Assembly: GCA_934661195.1 (NCBI GenBank)
Contig: CAKUJD010000001.1
Span: forward strand, 1 to 64,000
Origin: an uncultured Muribaculaceae bacterium
GTDB lineage: Bacteria > Bacteroidota > Bacteroidia > Bacteroidales > Muribaculaceae
Reading direction: 5' to 3'
DNA length: 64,000 bases
The notes below the pieces were generated by a model. The model was not told where the DNA came from and did not search any database. It saw only the letters and a list, made by a program, of their open reading frames with translations. The position numbers were made by a program, and so were the translations under genes. Positions within the stretch are counted from its first letter, which is position 1, and the number at the start of each line of letters is the position of its first letter. Below are positions 1 through 8,470 of this stretch, piece after piece.

Positions 1-91
1 TGATAACCATTGATTGCCATCGGACGCGGCATGCCGAAAGCACAGAAAAAGTATGGCGCTTGTGTCGTTTTCCATAACACAGAAGGCGGCA

Positions 92-370
92 TTATCCCGT
101 TAGGGATAAAATATGTGTAGGCAGGTATGCAGCACGGGCGTAGCGGCAGCGGGGACCGTGCTGCATAGCTCGCCCACACAAGGCATTCCGTAGGAATGCG
201 ACAACTGGCGGATTCTGCTGATATGCTTAGCATTGCGTTGTGACGCGTTGCGGGGTACAGTGGTCGCATTCCTCTGGAATGCGTGGCTCGGGTGGACGGT
301 TAGCAGGCATTTCGCGTCGGCTGCGCCTCCGCTGCATACCTGCCTACACATATCCAATCCCTCCGGGATT
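92..370. repeat. Array of nested palindromes (REP-like)
   Basis: Five short hairpins are nested inside a larger inverted repeat. A 23-bp arm at 111-133 recurs as its exact reverse complement at 331-353. Within it are a 12-bp stem (126-137/156-167) and two look-alike hairpins, 183-199 (GCATTCC, 3-nt loop, GGAATGC) and 266-282 (same arms, different loop). Hairpins at 92-109 (TTATCCC/GGGATAA) and 356-370 (AATCCC/GGGATT) sit at the outer edges. The design resembles REP/BIME-type mobile palindromes. The array ends just past the stop codon of a transposase remnant. No RAYT transposase is seen in the window. Confidence 0.75.
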
Positions 371-379
371 GATACTTTT

Positions 380-850
380 TCAGGGTTCAGTAGAAAAGCA
401 GTGGGGAAAGGCGAAAAGATTGGCTATGCGGAATAGGAAAAACTTCTTGTCTGCCACGCCGCGCAGATTGGCTCTGAACAGTTTGATTTTGGCATTGAAG
501 CACTCGGCCAGCGCGTTAGAGGAACGGTTGATGTAGAAATTCAGAATCTCGTCATAATGCTCGCGGAAGGTTGCGGCTATGACGTTGAAGGAATGGAATC
601 CGGCGGCCTCAACCTTGTTGTACCACCGCGCCATTGACAGCCGCGCCACATCCTTGTCAAGAGGTTTGGAGAATATCATCCTCAGAGAGTGGCACAGGCC
701 GTAGGCCACCCTGATGTCGGGATACGCCTCACAGGCCAGCTTTTGGAAGTGGAAAAAACGTGTGGCAATGAGCTGCAAATAATTGCTTTGGATTAGGAGG
801 GTGCCGAAATTTTTATGATCTTTGTTAACCAGAAATAAAATGACACACAA
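380..850 (-). pseudogene. C-terminal remnant of an ISL3-type transposase
   Basis: The reading frame encodes about 150 residues resembling the C-terminal part of the DDE domain of ISL3 (IS204/IS1001/IS1165) transposases. The match includes a WYNKVEAAGF stretch and the typical end NRSSNALAECFNAKIKLFRA, with the catalytic Glu expected in the latter. Family members are roughly 380-400 residues, so the N-terminal half with the zinc finger and the first catalytic Asp residues is missing. The first residues of the frame do not look like a native start, so the true fragment probably begins near 800. It is presumably inactive. It lies between a palindrome array and an orphan gene, which suggests an insertion scar. 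Confidence 0.75.
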
Positions 851-863
851 AACTTGTCATACT

Positions 864-1868
864 ATGAAATCGACAGAAAAATTCAGATTTGAAGCAAGCG
901 AAGGAAAAGTCAGACCGACTATTTTGCTACGGCTACACGAGCGCGATGTGGTGATTTATCCTTTGTCGCTGTTTGAGTTGCTTTGGAATTGCAATGAAAA
1001 GCGCATTATTAGTCCAGCGGGCATAGAAGCAAGTTTTCAAATATTCGAAGGTGAAGTCATAGGCCGCTATTATGATCGAGCTTGTGGCTCATATAGCATT
1101 GAGTACAACCGTAACGACTTCATCAATTCTGCGATACAAGCCTTGAAGAGTTTTTGCCATCATGTGATCAAGTACAATGAGTCGCCGCTTTCATCGTTCA
1201 CCAGCACGACTGCCGAGCATTTGCTGATAGGCTTGAATGATTTGGTGATACCAAAAAACTATATCCATATTCTTTCTGATGAGGTGAATATCGAGGAGTT
1301 TAGCTTCAGGTTTCTTGAACCTTATAGCTGCGACACCCATTATGAAATAAAAATTGGCGACAGAGCCTATGATTCATGGCTATCCGACTGGACAAACGAT
1401 TTCAATCGAATGCGCAACGAGATGGAGACATTCGTATATTCCCTATGGGCGCAAGCCAATATCAACATCTGCTTTGAAGATTCGCCCACCACGTTAAAAA
1501 TCGGTCAAAGGCGTTTGTTTATGGACAATGACGGTCTATCAGTTACTATCGTCCCCGACACATTCTCACATCGCCCCATTGTGTTTGGCTGGTGCAGACC
1601 GCGGCAGCTTATGCGCGCGCTATACTTGGGACTTTTGGAATTGTTTGTCGTAGAGACTGACTATTTTGAACATGATAGTTATGGCGATTGGGATCAATTC
1701 AGATTGCAGTCGTACAACCAGCTTCAGTCAAACGTGATTGAGGATTACATTATGGGGGGTGATCACGAAGCAACAGTTGCTCACCGCAACAGAGTAATAC
1801 TCTCAGTGCCTCAAATGCTTGAAGATTACAGTACATTGAAACTCTCGCTATACAACTTGTCGCTGTGA
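864..1868 (+). CDS. Hypothetical protein, AT-rich orphan
   Basis: A 334-residue soluble protein if started at the ATG at 864. Two in-frame ATGs lie upstream at 840 and 822, but the intervening residues look like non-coding sequence next to the IS remnant. There is no signal peptide, no obvious membrane segment and no motif I recognise. It is rich in aromatic and acidic residues. The sequence is visibly more AT-rich than the housekeeping genes further along, and the gene stands alone between a transposase scar and tRNA-Leu, so recent acquisition is likely. It could be an immunity or defence accessory protein, but nothing in the sequence proves this. Confidence 0.6.
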   Translation: MKSTEKFRFEASEGKVRPTILLRLHERDVVIYPLSLFELLWNCNEKRIISPAGIEASFQIFEGEVIGRYYDRACGSYSIEYNRNDFINSAIQALKSFCHHVIKYNESPLSSFTSTTAEHLLIGLNDLVIPKNYIHILSDEVNIEEFSFRFLEPYSCDTHYEIKIGDRAYDSWLSDWTNDFNRMRNEMETFVYSLWAQANINICFEDSPTTLKIGQRRLFMDNDGLSVTIVPDTFSHRPIVFGWCRPRQLMRALYLGLLELFVVETDYFEHDSYGDWDQFRLQSYNQLQSNVIEDYIMGGDHEATVAHRNRVILSVPQMLEDYSTLKLSLYNLSL

Positions 1869-2191
1869 CCATAGCTTGTCATAACATCACGCATTTGCGG
1901 CAACAGCCACCCATGACAAGGTGTTATCTATATCTGATTTACAGCTACTTATAGTATGGATGTTGTATGCCGATACAGTGAAAAGTGACCATGTTTTTGT
2001 CGTTTGCCGCAACAAAACTGTGTGAATTGTGGCATTACTGCTACCATAGTTTTAAAAAATAGCCCATAACAATGTGATTAATTAGCTGATTTATAATGAT
2101 TTTCATTGGGTGCGGCATGCCACGTCCCTACAGCAAATTGCTATTAAACAATTAATTGCATCAAGCTGTTTATGCCGGTTTACCAAATAAC
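1869..2191. other. Intergenic stretch without a recognised gene
   Basis: AT-rich sequence between the orphan gene and the tRNA-Leu terminator. An 8-bp inverted pair CTTGTCAT/ATGACAAG lies soon after 1868 with a long loop. The short string TGCGGCATGCC near 2110 resembles GCGGCATGCC near 26-35. No convincing reading frame or RNA gene is seen. Confidence 0.5.
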
Positions 2192-2229
2192 AAACCCGCT
2201 TGACGCGCGATTGCGTGTCAAGCGGGTTT
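2192..2229 (-). terminator. Terminator of tRNA-Leu(CAA)
   Basis: A 13-bp perfect stem (2192-2204 with 2217-2229) lies directly downstream of the tRNA on the minus strand. On that strand it is followed by a short T-rich stretch. Confidence 0.75.
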
Positions 2230-2231
2230 TG

Positions 2232-2315
2232 TACCCAGAGTCGGGGTCGAACCGACACGGATGTTACTCCACTGGTGTTTGAGACCAGCGCGTCTACCGA
2301 TTCCGCCATCTGGGC
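2232..2315 (-). tRNA. tRNA-Leu (anticodon CAA)
   Basis: An 84-nt cloverleaf on the minus strand. The acceptor is GCCCAGA paired with TCTGGGT, the discriminator is A and no CCA is encoded. The anticodon loop is CTCAAAC, giving CAA, which reads UUG. A long variable arm is present, as expected for a class II leucine tRNA, and the T-loop motif GGTTCGACC is present. A terminator hairpin follows at once. Confidence 0.95.
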
Positions 2316-2388
2316 TTTTTGCGTCTGCAAAGATAAGGCATTTTTCGCTACTTGGCAAACCTATGCCTCAAATATGCCGCAATTTATG

Positions 2389-3516
2389 CTATTTCAGGTG
2401 CTCGAAGTAGTAGTGCAGCACATCGCCTGCGGCCACAAACGACGACTGCTGGCTTGAGAGCACCAGTTGCTCTTTCTCCTTGAGCATGGCGTCGATTTCG
2501 GGATTGTTATAGAAGTGGCTCTTCAACTTCTCGTTGATGGTCTCAAACATCCAGTACTTTTCCTGCTGGCGGCGCTTCTCGTGGAAGTAGCCGTTTTTCT
2601 TCACGAAGTCGAAGTAGCGGTCTATCATGTCCCACACCTTGTCGATGTTCAGGTTGTAGTAGCCCGAGTATGTGATTACTTCGGGCACGAAGCCGCTGGG
2701 CGGCAGCGGGAACAGGTGCAGGGCGTTGCGGAATTGGGCGGCGGCTAGGTTGGCACGGTCGATGTTGTCGCCGTCGGCCTTGTTGATGACGATGCCGTCG
2801 GCCATCTCCATGATGCCGCGCTTTATACCTTGAAGTTCGTCGCCGGTGCCGGCCAGCTGAATGAGCAGGAAGTAGTCGACCATTGAGTGTACTGCCGTCT
2901 CGCTCTGGCCCACGCCCACGGTTTCAACAAATATGGTGTCGTAGCCGGCGGCCTCGCACAGCATGATGGTTTCACGCGTCTTGCGTGCCACACCGCCAAG
3001 CGAACCGGCCGAGGGTGAAGGGCGGATGAAAGCCTTTGGGTGCACGGCCAGGCGCTCCATGCGCGTCTTGTCGCCCAAAATCGAGCCGTTGGAGCGCTCG
3101 CTGCTGGGGTCGATGGCAAGCACGGCGAGTTTGCCTCCTCGCTCAAGTACATGCATGCCAAACACGTCGATCGATGTGCTCTTGCCCGCGCCCGGCACGC
3201 CTGTGATGCCTATTCGCCGCGAGTGGCCGGCATATGGCAGGCACTTGGCAATCACTTCCTGGGCTATGGCCTGGTGCTGCGGGGCAAGGCTCTCGATGAG
3301 GGTCACGGCCTGCCCCAGCACAGTGGTGTTGCCCTTGAGTATGCCCTCCACATAGTCGTTCACGCTAAGCTGGCGGCGTTTGCGCCGCTTAAGGTAGGGG
3401 CTGACCATGGGCGGCTGGGCCACGCCCGAGTTCACTTGCAGCCCGGAATACTGGCTGTCGTTTTCGGGGTGATCGATGAGTGGATTTTCCTCGGTGTGCT
3501 TAATATCGTTGCTCAT
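2389..3516 (-). CDS. meaB: MeaB/ArgK-type GTPase, methylmalonyl-CoA mutase chaperone
   Basis: This cytosolic G3E-family GTPase gates cofactor loading and protects adenosylcobalamin-dependent methylmalonyl-CoA mutase. In this lineage the mutase is part of succinate-to-propionate metabolism. The 375 residues show the Walker A motif GVPGAGKS at 106-113, an ETVGVGQSE switch region and the guanine-specificity motif NKAD. The N-terminal 45 residues are a divergent lead. The mutase genes are not in the window, but a PduO-type cobalamin adenosyltransferase at 29792-30358 belongs to the same pathway. Function is assigned from family resemblance and is strong. Confidence 0.93.
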   Translation of the reverse strand: MSNDIKHTEENPLIDHPENDSQYSGLQVNSGVAQPPMVSPYLKRRKRRQLSVNDYVEGILKGNTTVLGQAVTLIESLAPQHQAIAQEVIAKCLPYAGHSRRIGITGVPGAGKSTSIDVFGMHVLERGGKLAVLAIDPSSERSNGSILGDKTRMERLAVHPKAFIRPSPSAGSLGGVARKTRETIMLCEAAGYDTIFVETVGVGQSETAVHSMVDYFLLIQLAGTGDELQGIKRGIMEMADGIVINKADGDNIDRANLAAAQFRNALHLFPLPPSGFVPEVITYSGYYNLNIDKVWDMIDRYFDFVKKNGYFHEKRRQQEKYWMFETINEKLKSHFYNNPEIDAMLKEKEQLVLSSQQSSFVAAGDVLHYYFEHLK

Positions 3517-3621
3517 TTTTGTGTGTATCGTCGTTATAATTTATGTTGTCTGAAAAAGTGGTGTACGAAATTAGCAATAATAATCGACAAATCAAAACGC
3601 CCTAATCCGCGCTGCGTGGAG

Positions 3622-4728
3622 CTACTGCGACAGCAGCCCCACGGCGCGCACCGCCTGCACGGGGTTCAGCGGGTCGTTGGTGATCACGCTTATTGGGGCG
3701 TTGAGCGCCTTTTCGGCCGGATCAATCTTGTCGGGGCTGACGGTGACAATTATTTCGGTGCTGCGGCCGGGCTTTATTTTGCCTCCTTTCACGGCCACCG
3801 TCACGCTTGGCCACAAGCTGTAGGCGCGGCGCACCAGCAGCGGCTCGCGGCCAGTGTTGGTTATTGTGAGCTTGCGCTGCGCCGGCGCGCCCTGGCGGCT
3901 CATGGTGCCGAAGTCAAGCCTGTCGGCCTCGAGCATGGCCACTGGCGCGCCTGCGCGCTGCTTGGGCGTGAGGCGACTGAAGTCTTCCTTCACCATGGCC
4001 ATCACGCTGGCCTCGGCGGCTCCGCCATCGCCACCGCCAACCGGCGTGGCTGTGATGCCAAATGAGTAGGTGTTGAGCCCCCACAGCGGGGCGTTGCCTG
4101 AATCGTAGAACACCGTCACCGTCATGGTGCTGCCCGGGGCCACCACCTGTGGCAGCGCCTGCGGGATGATGCCGGGAGTGACGGCGCTGAAAGTCACTTG
4201 CACAGAGTCGGTGCTTGTGTTGTAGCCGCTAAGGTAGGCCATGCGCGTCTTGCCGCGGGTGATGTCGCCAAGCGGGATGCTGGCGCGGTCGAGGCGCAGC
4301 GGTCCCACGGCCACGGGATACTGCTCGCTCACAGTGGCCACACTGCCTATCACCTTGCCTTTGATCGACACCACTGAGCGGCGCGGCTGCCCAGTGGTGT
4401 AGACATACACGTCTTTGCAAAACTCGCCAGGCCTCCCAATGGCGGTGTAGGTGAGCGTGACGGTGGCAGTGTCGCCAGGCTTCACCGGAGCGTGGCTGAA
4501 GTCGCCCGCCGTGCAGCCGCACGTTGGGCGCACGCGTGTTATCACCAGGGCCGAGTCGCCAGTGTTGACGAAGCGCATCACCCCCGTTACCTTGCCCACG
4601 CTCTCGCTAAACGTGCCAAAGTCGTGCACAGTCTCGATCCACGACACGCGGCCCTGTGCCACAGTAGCAAAGGCACAGCATGCCATGGAAGCCAGAGCCA
4701 ATAAAACTCTTCTCATGTCCGCCGTCAC
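3622..4728 (-). CDS. Exported DUF1573 protein, two-domain
   Basis: A 368-residue protein with an N-terminal signal peptide ending near AFATVAQG. A canonical DUF1573 domain follows (VHDFGTF near residue 34, then the family hallmark CGCTAGDF). A second related repeat near the C-terminus (LDFGTMSRQG and a conserved ITNTGREPLL) lacks the CGCT cysteines. DUF1573 is an Ig-like (ASH-type) fold common in Bacteroidota envelope proteins, with no firmly established function. Its start codon overlaps the stop of the preceding DUF1573 gene by 4 nt (ATGA), so the two are translationally coupled. Confidence 0.85.
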   Translation of the reverse strand: MTADMRRVLLALASMACCAFATVAQGRVSWIETVHDFGTFSESVGKVTGVMRFVNTGDSALVITRVRPTCGCTAGDFSHAPVKPGDTATVTLTYTAIGRPGEFCKDVYVYTTGQPRRSVVSIKGKVIGSVATVSEQYPVAVGPLRLDRASIPLGDITRGKTRMAYLSGYNTSTDSVQVTFSAVTPGIIPQALPQVVAPGSTMTVTVFYDSGNAPLWGLNTYSFGITATPVGGGDGGAAEASVMAMVKEDFSRLTPKQRAGAPVAMLEADRLDFGTMSRQGAPAQRKLTITNTGREPLLVRRAYSLWPSVTVAVKGGKIKPGRSTEIIVTVSPDKIDPAEKALNAPISVITNDPLNPVQAVRAVGLLSQ

Positions 4729-5120
4729 CGTTTAGGAATCACTACGCCCTCGATTACCAGCGTTGTCACACGCTCGCGGCCGTTGGTCTTCACCTTTATT
4801 GTCTTGCGGAACGCGCCCGGCCGGCCTATGGGGCTGTAGGTGACCTTTATTTTGGCCTTCTTACCAGGCTTGATGGGCTTGGTAGGGTATTCGGGACGGG
4901 TGCAGCCACACGATGCAGTGGACTCGATCACGATGAGCGGCGCCGTGCCAGTATTGGTAAACTCGAATGTGTACGACACCGGGCCCTTGGCCTCCTTTAT
5001 GTAGCCGAAGTCGTGCGATTTGGTGCTGAACGTGGCCTGCGCCACGCCTGCCGCCACTGCCACGCCTGCTGCCAGCACAGCAAGCAGCAGAGCTATGTGC
5101 CTGAAACTTACTATCTTCAT
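4725..5120 (-). CDS. Exported DUF1573 protein, single-domain
   Basis: A 131-residue protein with a hydrophobic signal peptide (about residues 8-28) followed by one complete DUF1573 domain: KSHDFGYIKE, then the cysteine signature CGCTRPEYP, then YSPIGRPGAFRKTIKV. It is the first gene of a two-gene operon with the larger DUF1573 protein and overlaps it by 4 nt. A TAATTTTG -7 box at 5196-5203 implies a leader of roughly 70 nt. The periplasmic or surface location is inferred from the signal peptide. The function is unknown. Confidence 0.87.
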   Translation of the reverse strand: MKIVSFRHIALLLAVLAAGVAVAAGVAQATFSTKSHDFGYIKEAKGPVSYTFEFTNTGTAPLIVIESTASCGCTRPEYPTKPIKPGKKAKIKVTYSPIGRPGAFRKTIKVKTNGRERVTTLVIEGVVIPKR

Positions 5121-5195
5121 AATTCTTAAGCCTTAACTATTCATATATGTGTATCACCGCAACAATGTGCAGCGGCGGCCACACGCCGCCCATTG

Positions 5196-5203
5196 CAAAA
5201 TTA
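5196..5203 (-). promoter_or_regulatory. -7 box for the DUF1573 operon
   Basis: TAATTTTG on the minus strand matches the TAnnTTTG consensus. It lies 76 nt upstream of the ATG at 5120. Confidence 0.55.
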
Positions 5204-5262
5204 CAACATTTTGTCCAACCGCACCCTCAACATAAGTTAAACGTTGGCTCGGCCACCATAAA

Positions 5263-5350
5263 TCCACAAACGGCATAGTAAAACGCCGACAAATGGTGTA
5301 ATAAAAAGTCCACAAACGGTATAATAAATTTCCATTAGACGGTATAATTT
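5263..5350. repeat. Four tandem 23-bp degenerate repeats
   Basis: The core ACAAACGG recurs as ACAAACGG (5266), ACAAATGG (5289), ACAAACGG (5312) and TTAGACGG (5335), spaced exactly 23 bp, each followed by an AT-rich TATAATAAA-like tail. The array lies in the 469-bp region between the divergent DUF1573 operon and tcdA. The constant period of about two helical turns would suit a protein-binding array, but no binding protein is identified. The rest of the 5204-5589 region shows only promoter boxes. Confidence 0.7.
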
Positions 5351-5496
5351 TCATTATATATCTTTGATTTTCAGGATTTATACTCAACAATAAGAGCGCT
5401 GCTAAAAATGGCGATGAAATGAGTGCGCAGTGTGGTGGCGAGGGGCAAAATCGGGTGATTGGGAGGCGGCATGACGGGGGTGTGGCGAAAATTTCG

Positions 5497-5504
5497 TAAT
5501 TTTG
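5497..5504 (+). promoter_or_regulatory. -7 box for tcdA
   Basis: TAATTTTG, a match to TAnnTTTG, followed by GCACC. It lies 85 nt upstream of the chosen tcdA start. Confidence 0.5.
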
Positions 5505-5589
5505 CACCACGCCGGCGGCCAATGCCGCAGGCCGACAATGCAGATTGTCTATTCTCACAACTACAAAAAACGATAATTCAGTAAAAACA

Positions 5590-6492
5590 ATGCAAAATCA
5601 GTTTTCACGCACACAGCTGCTCATGGGCCGGCCGGCCATCGATGTGCTGGCGGCAAGCCGTGTGGCGGTGTTTGGCGTGGGCGGCGTGGGCGGCTATGTG
5701 GTGGAGGCCATTGCCCGCAGCGGTGTGGGCGAAATCGACTTGATTGACGACGACCGCGTGTGCCTGACCAACGTAAACCGCCAGATAATAGCCCTGACCA
5801 CTACCGTGGGCCGGCACAAGGTGGATGTGGAGCGCGAACGTGTGCTGCAAATAAATCCGCGCTGCATAGTGCACACCTACAAGCAGTTCTACCTGCCGTC
5901 GAACGCCGACAACATCGACCTCTCGAAAATGGACTATGTGGTGGACTGCATTGACACCGTGACGGCCAAGCTGGAGTTGATTAAGCGCTGCCACGCGCTG
6001 GGGGTGCCCATTATATCGTGCATGGGCGCGGCCAACAAACTCGACGCCACGGCATTCCGTGTGACCGACATCAACCAGACCAAGATGGATCCGCTGGCCA
6101 AGGTGATACGCAAAAAGCTGCGCAAGCTGGGCATCGGCCGGCTTAAGTGCGTCTACAGCGAGGAGGAGCCGCTCAGGCCCATCGACGACCCCGACATCAG
6201 CTGCCGGCTGCACTGCATATGCCCCAACAAGGACATGCGCAAATGCACCGAGCGGCGCGACATCCCGGCCAGCAACGCCTTTGTGCCCGCCGTGGCCGGC
6301 CTCATAGCCGGCGGAGAGGTGGTGAAAGACCTTGTGAATGCCGCTGGGCTGATGCGTCTCACCCCCGAGGAGGCGGCCGCCAGCCCCAAGGCCCAGGCCG
6401 CAGCCGAGCGCGCCGCCAAGTGGCGTGAGCGCAGCATGGCCGACCGGCGGGCGCGCCTTGAGGCCGCCAAGCAAAACCAGGCGAAAGTTTAA
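5590..6492 (+). CDS. tcdA: tRNA threonylcarbamoyladenosine dehydratase
   Basis: This E1-like (ThiF/MoeB superfamily) enzyme uses ATP to cyclise t6A37 of ANN-decoding tRNAs to ct6A. From the ATG at 5590 it is 300 residues. An upstream TTG at 5545 would add 15 unlikely residues. The adenylation site GVGGVGG lies at 29-35, followed by the acidic DLIDDDRV strand and NVNRQ. The LHCICPNKDMRKC stretch and SNAFVPAVAGLIAGGEVV match the family C-terminal half. It is a single gene, divergent from the DUF1573 operon. tsaE, another t6A-pathway gene, is at 31.7 kb. The C-terminal 40 residues are an Ala/Arg-rich tail. Confidence 0.9.
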   Translation: MQNQFSRTQLLMGRPAIDVLAASRVAVFGVGGVGGYVVEAIARSGVGEIDLIDDDRVCLTNVNRQIIALTTTVGRHKVDVERERVLQINPRCIVHTYKQFYLPSNADNIDLSKMDYVVDCIDTVTAKLELIKRCHALGVPIISCMGAANKLDATAFRVTDINQTKMDPLAKVIRKKLRKLGIGRLKCVYSEEEPLRPIDDPDISCRLHCICPNKDMRKCTERRDIPASNAFVPAVAGLIAGGEVVKDLVNAAGLMRLTPEEAAASPKAQAAAERAAKWRERSMADRRARLEAAKQNQAKV

Positions 6493-6560
6493 ATAATTAT
6501 AATAGCGCAATTATTAGGGAAAAAATTCCTTATTGTTGTCATTGTATCCAAATAATTCAC

Positions 6561-6568
6561 TAATTTTG
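6561..6568 (+). promoter_or_regulatory. -7 box for pckA
   Basis: TAATTTTG followed by CATCGGTTTTCAG, 73 nt upstream of the pckA ATG. The string TTTTGCATCGGTTTT is also found at the promoters of the two small transcription units at 11.05 kb and 26.06 kb. Confidence 0.65.
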
Positions 6569-6641
6569 CATCGGTTTTCAGTAGATAAAGAGATAAAAGA
6601 ATATAATAAGTTTATTACAAACACATTAAACACATTTCAAA

Positions 6642-8255
6642 ATGGCAAAGTTTGATAAGTCAGTTTTGGCAAAGTATGGAATCACAGGCACTACTGAGGT
6701 TCTCTACAATCCTTCTTACGAGGTGTTGTTCAACGAAGAGACTAAAGCAGGTCTCGAGGGCTACGAGAAAGGTCAGGAGACCGAGCTCGGCGCTGTGAAC
6801 GTGATGACTGGTATCTACACCGGCCGTTCGCCTAAGGATAAGTTCATCGTTGACGATGAGAACTCTCACGACACTGTGTGGTGGACATCGGACGAATACA
6901 AGAACGACAACCACCGTGCCTCTAAGGAAGCTTGGGCAGCCGTGAAAGAGATTGCAAAGAAGGAGCTTTCTAACAAGAAACTGTACGTGGTTGATGGCTT
7001 CTGCGGCACACACAAGGACACCCGCATGAAGGTTCGCTTCATCATGGAGGTGGCATGGCAGGCACACTTCGTGACCAACATGTTCATCCGTCCTCAGAAC
7101 GAGGCTGAATTCGACCAGGAGCCCGACTTCATCGTTTACAACGCATCAAAGGCCAAAGTTGAGAACTACAAAGAGCTGGGTCTGAACTCAGAGACAGCTG
7201 TTGTGTTCAATGTGACTTCTAAGGAGCAAGTTATCATCAATACATGGTATGGCGGTGAAATGAAGAAAGGTATGTTCTCTATGATGAACTACTTCCTGCC
7301 CCTGAAGGGCATCGCTTCGATGCACTGCTCGGCCAACACAGATATGAACGGCGAGAACACCGCCATCTTCTTCGGCCTGTCGGGCACTGGCAAGACCACT
7401 CTGTCGACCGACCCGAAGCGCAAACTCATCGGCGACGACGAGCACGGATGGGATGACGAGGGCGTGTTCAACTTCGAGGGCGGCTGCTATGCCAAGGTTA
7501 TCAACCTTGACAAGGAGTCTGAACCCGACATCTACGGCGCAATCACTCGCGACGCTCTGCTCGAGAACGTTACCGTTGACAAAGACGGCAAGATCGACTT
7601 CGCCGACAAGAGCGTGACAGAGAACACCCGCGTGTCTTATCCTATCTACCACATCAAGAACATCCAGCGTCCCTTCTCTCAGGGTCCCGCTGCAAAGCAG
7701 GTTATCTTCCTGAGCGCCGACGCATTCGGTGTGCTGCCCCCCGTGTCAATCCTGAACGCTGAGCAGACCAAGTACTACTTCCTCTCTGGCTTCACAGCCA
7801 AGCTGGCAGGTACTGAGCGCGGCATCACAGAGCCGACCCCCACATTCTCGGCTTGCTTCGGCCAGGCATTCCTTGAGCTGCACCCCACAAAGTATGCTGA
7901 GGAACTGGTTAAGAAGATGCAGAAGAGCGGTGCCAAGGCATACCTCGTGAACACTGGCTGGAACGGCACAGGCAAGCGCATCTCTATCCGCGACACCCGC
8001 GGCATCATCGACGCCATCCTCGACCACAGCATCGACAAGGCTCCCACAAAGACTATCCCCTACTTCAACTTTGTGGTTCCGACTCAGCTCGAGGGCGTAG
8101 ACCCCAACATTCTCGATCCGCGCGACACCTACAAGGACGCTGCCGAGTGGGAGACAAAGGCTAAAGACCTGGCAGCACGCTTCATCAAGAACTTCGCCAA
8201 GTATGAGAACAACGAGGCTGGCAAGGCTCTCGTAGCCGCTGGTCCTCAGCTCTAA
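6642..8255 (+). CDS. pckA: Phosphoenolpyruvate carboxykinase (ATP)
   Basis: This enzyme interconverts oxaloacetate + ATP and PEP + CO2 + ADP in the cytosol. In Bacteroidales it usually runs in the CO2-fixing direction toward succinate. The 537 residues are the usual length. Visible motifs are GRSPKDKF at 61-68, the P-loop GLSGTGKT at 245-252, and the metal-binding LIGDDEHGW at 262-270. Codons here are noticeably more uniform (for example AAG, TTC and GAC) than in neighbours, as in highly expressed genes. The gene is monocistronic, with its own TAnnTTTG promoter and a strong terminator. Confidence 0.97.
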   Translation: MAKFDKSVLAKYGITGTTEVLYNPSYEVLFNEETKAGLEGYEKGQETELGAVNVMTGIYTGRSPKDKFIVDDENSHDTVWWTSDEYKNDNHRASKEAWAAVKEIAKKELSNKKLYVVDGFCGTHKDTRMKVRFIMEVAWQAHFVTNMFIRPQNEAEFDQEPDFIVYNASKAKVENYKELGLNSETAVVFNVTSKEQVIINTWYGGEMKKGMFSMMNYFLPLKGIASMHCSANTDMNGENTAIFFGLSGTGKTTLSTDPKRKLIGDDEHGWDDEGVFNFEGGCYAKVINLDKESEPDIYGAITRDALLENVTVDKDGKIDFADKSVTENTRVSYPIYHIKNIQRPFSQGPAAKQVIFLSADAFGVLPPVSILNAEQTKYYFLSGFTAKLAGTERGITEPTPTFSACFGQAFLELHPTKYAEELVKKMQKSGAKAYLVNTGWNGTGKRISIRDTRGIIDAILDHSIDKAPTKTIPYFNFVVPTQLEGVDPNILDPRDTYKDAAEWETKAKDLAARFIKNFAKYENNEAGKALVAAGPQL

Positions 8256-8306
8256 TGCAATTAAACTTGAAGCAATAATAAAACAAGTTTAGATATATCC
8301 GTTAAG

Positions 8307-8342
8307 GCCGCCGCTCCCATTATGAGAGCGGCGGCTTTTTTT
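8307..8342 (+). terminator. Terminator of pckA
   Basis: A 10-bp GC-rich stem (8307-8316 with 8326-8335) is followed by seven T residues. Confidence 0.9.
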
Positions 8343-8388
8343 GCGCATTTTGCCGGCCTGCGTGGTGGTGGAAGTGCGCTTTATTTTC

Positions 8389-8396
8389 TATCTTTG
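8389..8396 (+). promoter_or_regulatory. -7 box for the 8471-10687 gene pair
   Basis: TATCTTTG, a perfect TAnnTTTG match, 75 nt upstream of the ATG at 8471. Confidence 0.6.
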
Positions 8397-8470
8397 CACT
8401 TGTGGCTCCGCGCCATTTTCACTATTCGCAGAAACGATAAAAAACGACATACACAGAAAAATAAAAATTT

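Noticed and set aside
5263..5350. CRISPR-like array
   Set aside because: The repeats are degenerate, contiguous at 23 bp and lack unique spacers, and no cas gene is present.
5154..5558. 134-codon frame on the minus strand across the 5.3-kb repeats
   Set aside because: It covers promoters and repeats, has no family resemblance and poor codon character.
5545..5589. TTG start at 5545 for tcdA
   Set aside because: The extra 15 residues are not family-like, and the ATG at 5590 gives the normal N-terminus.
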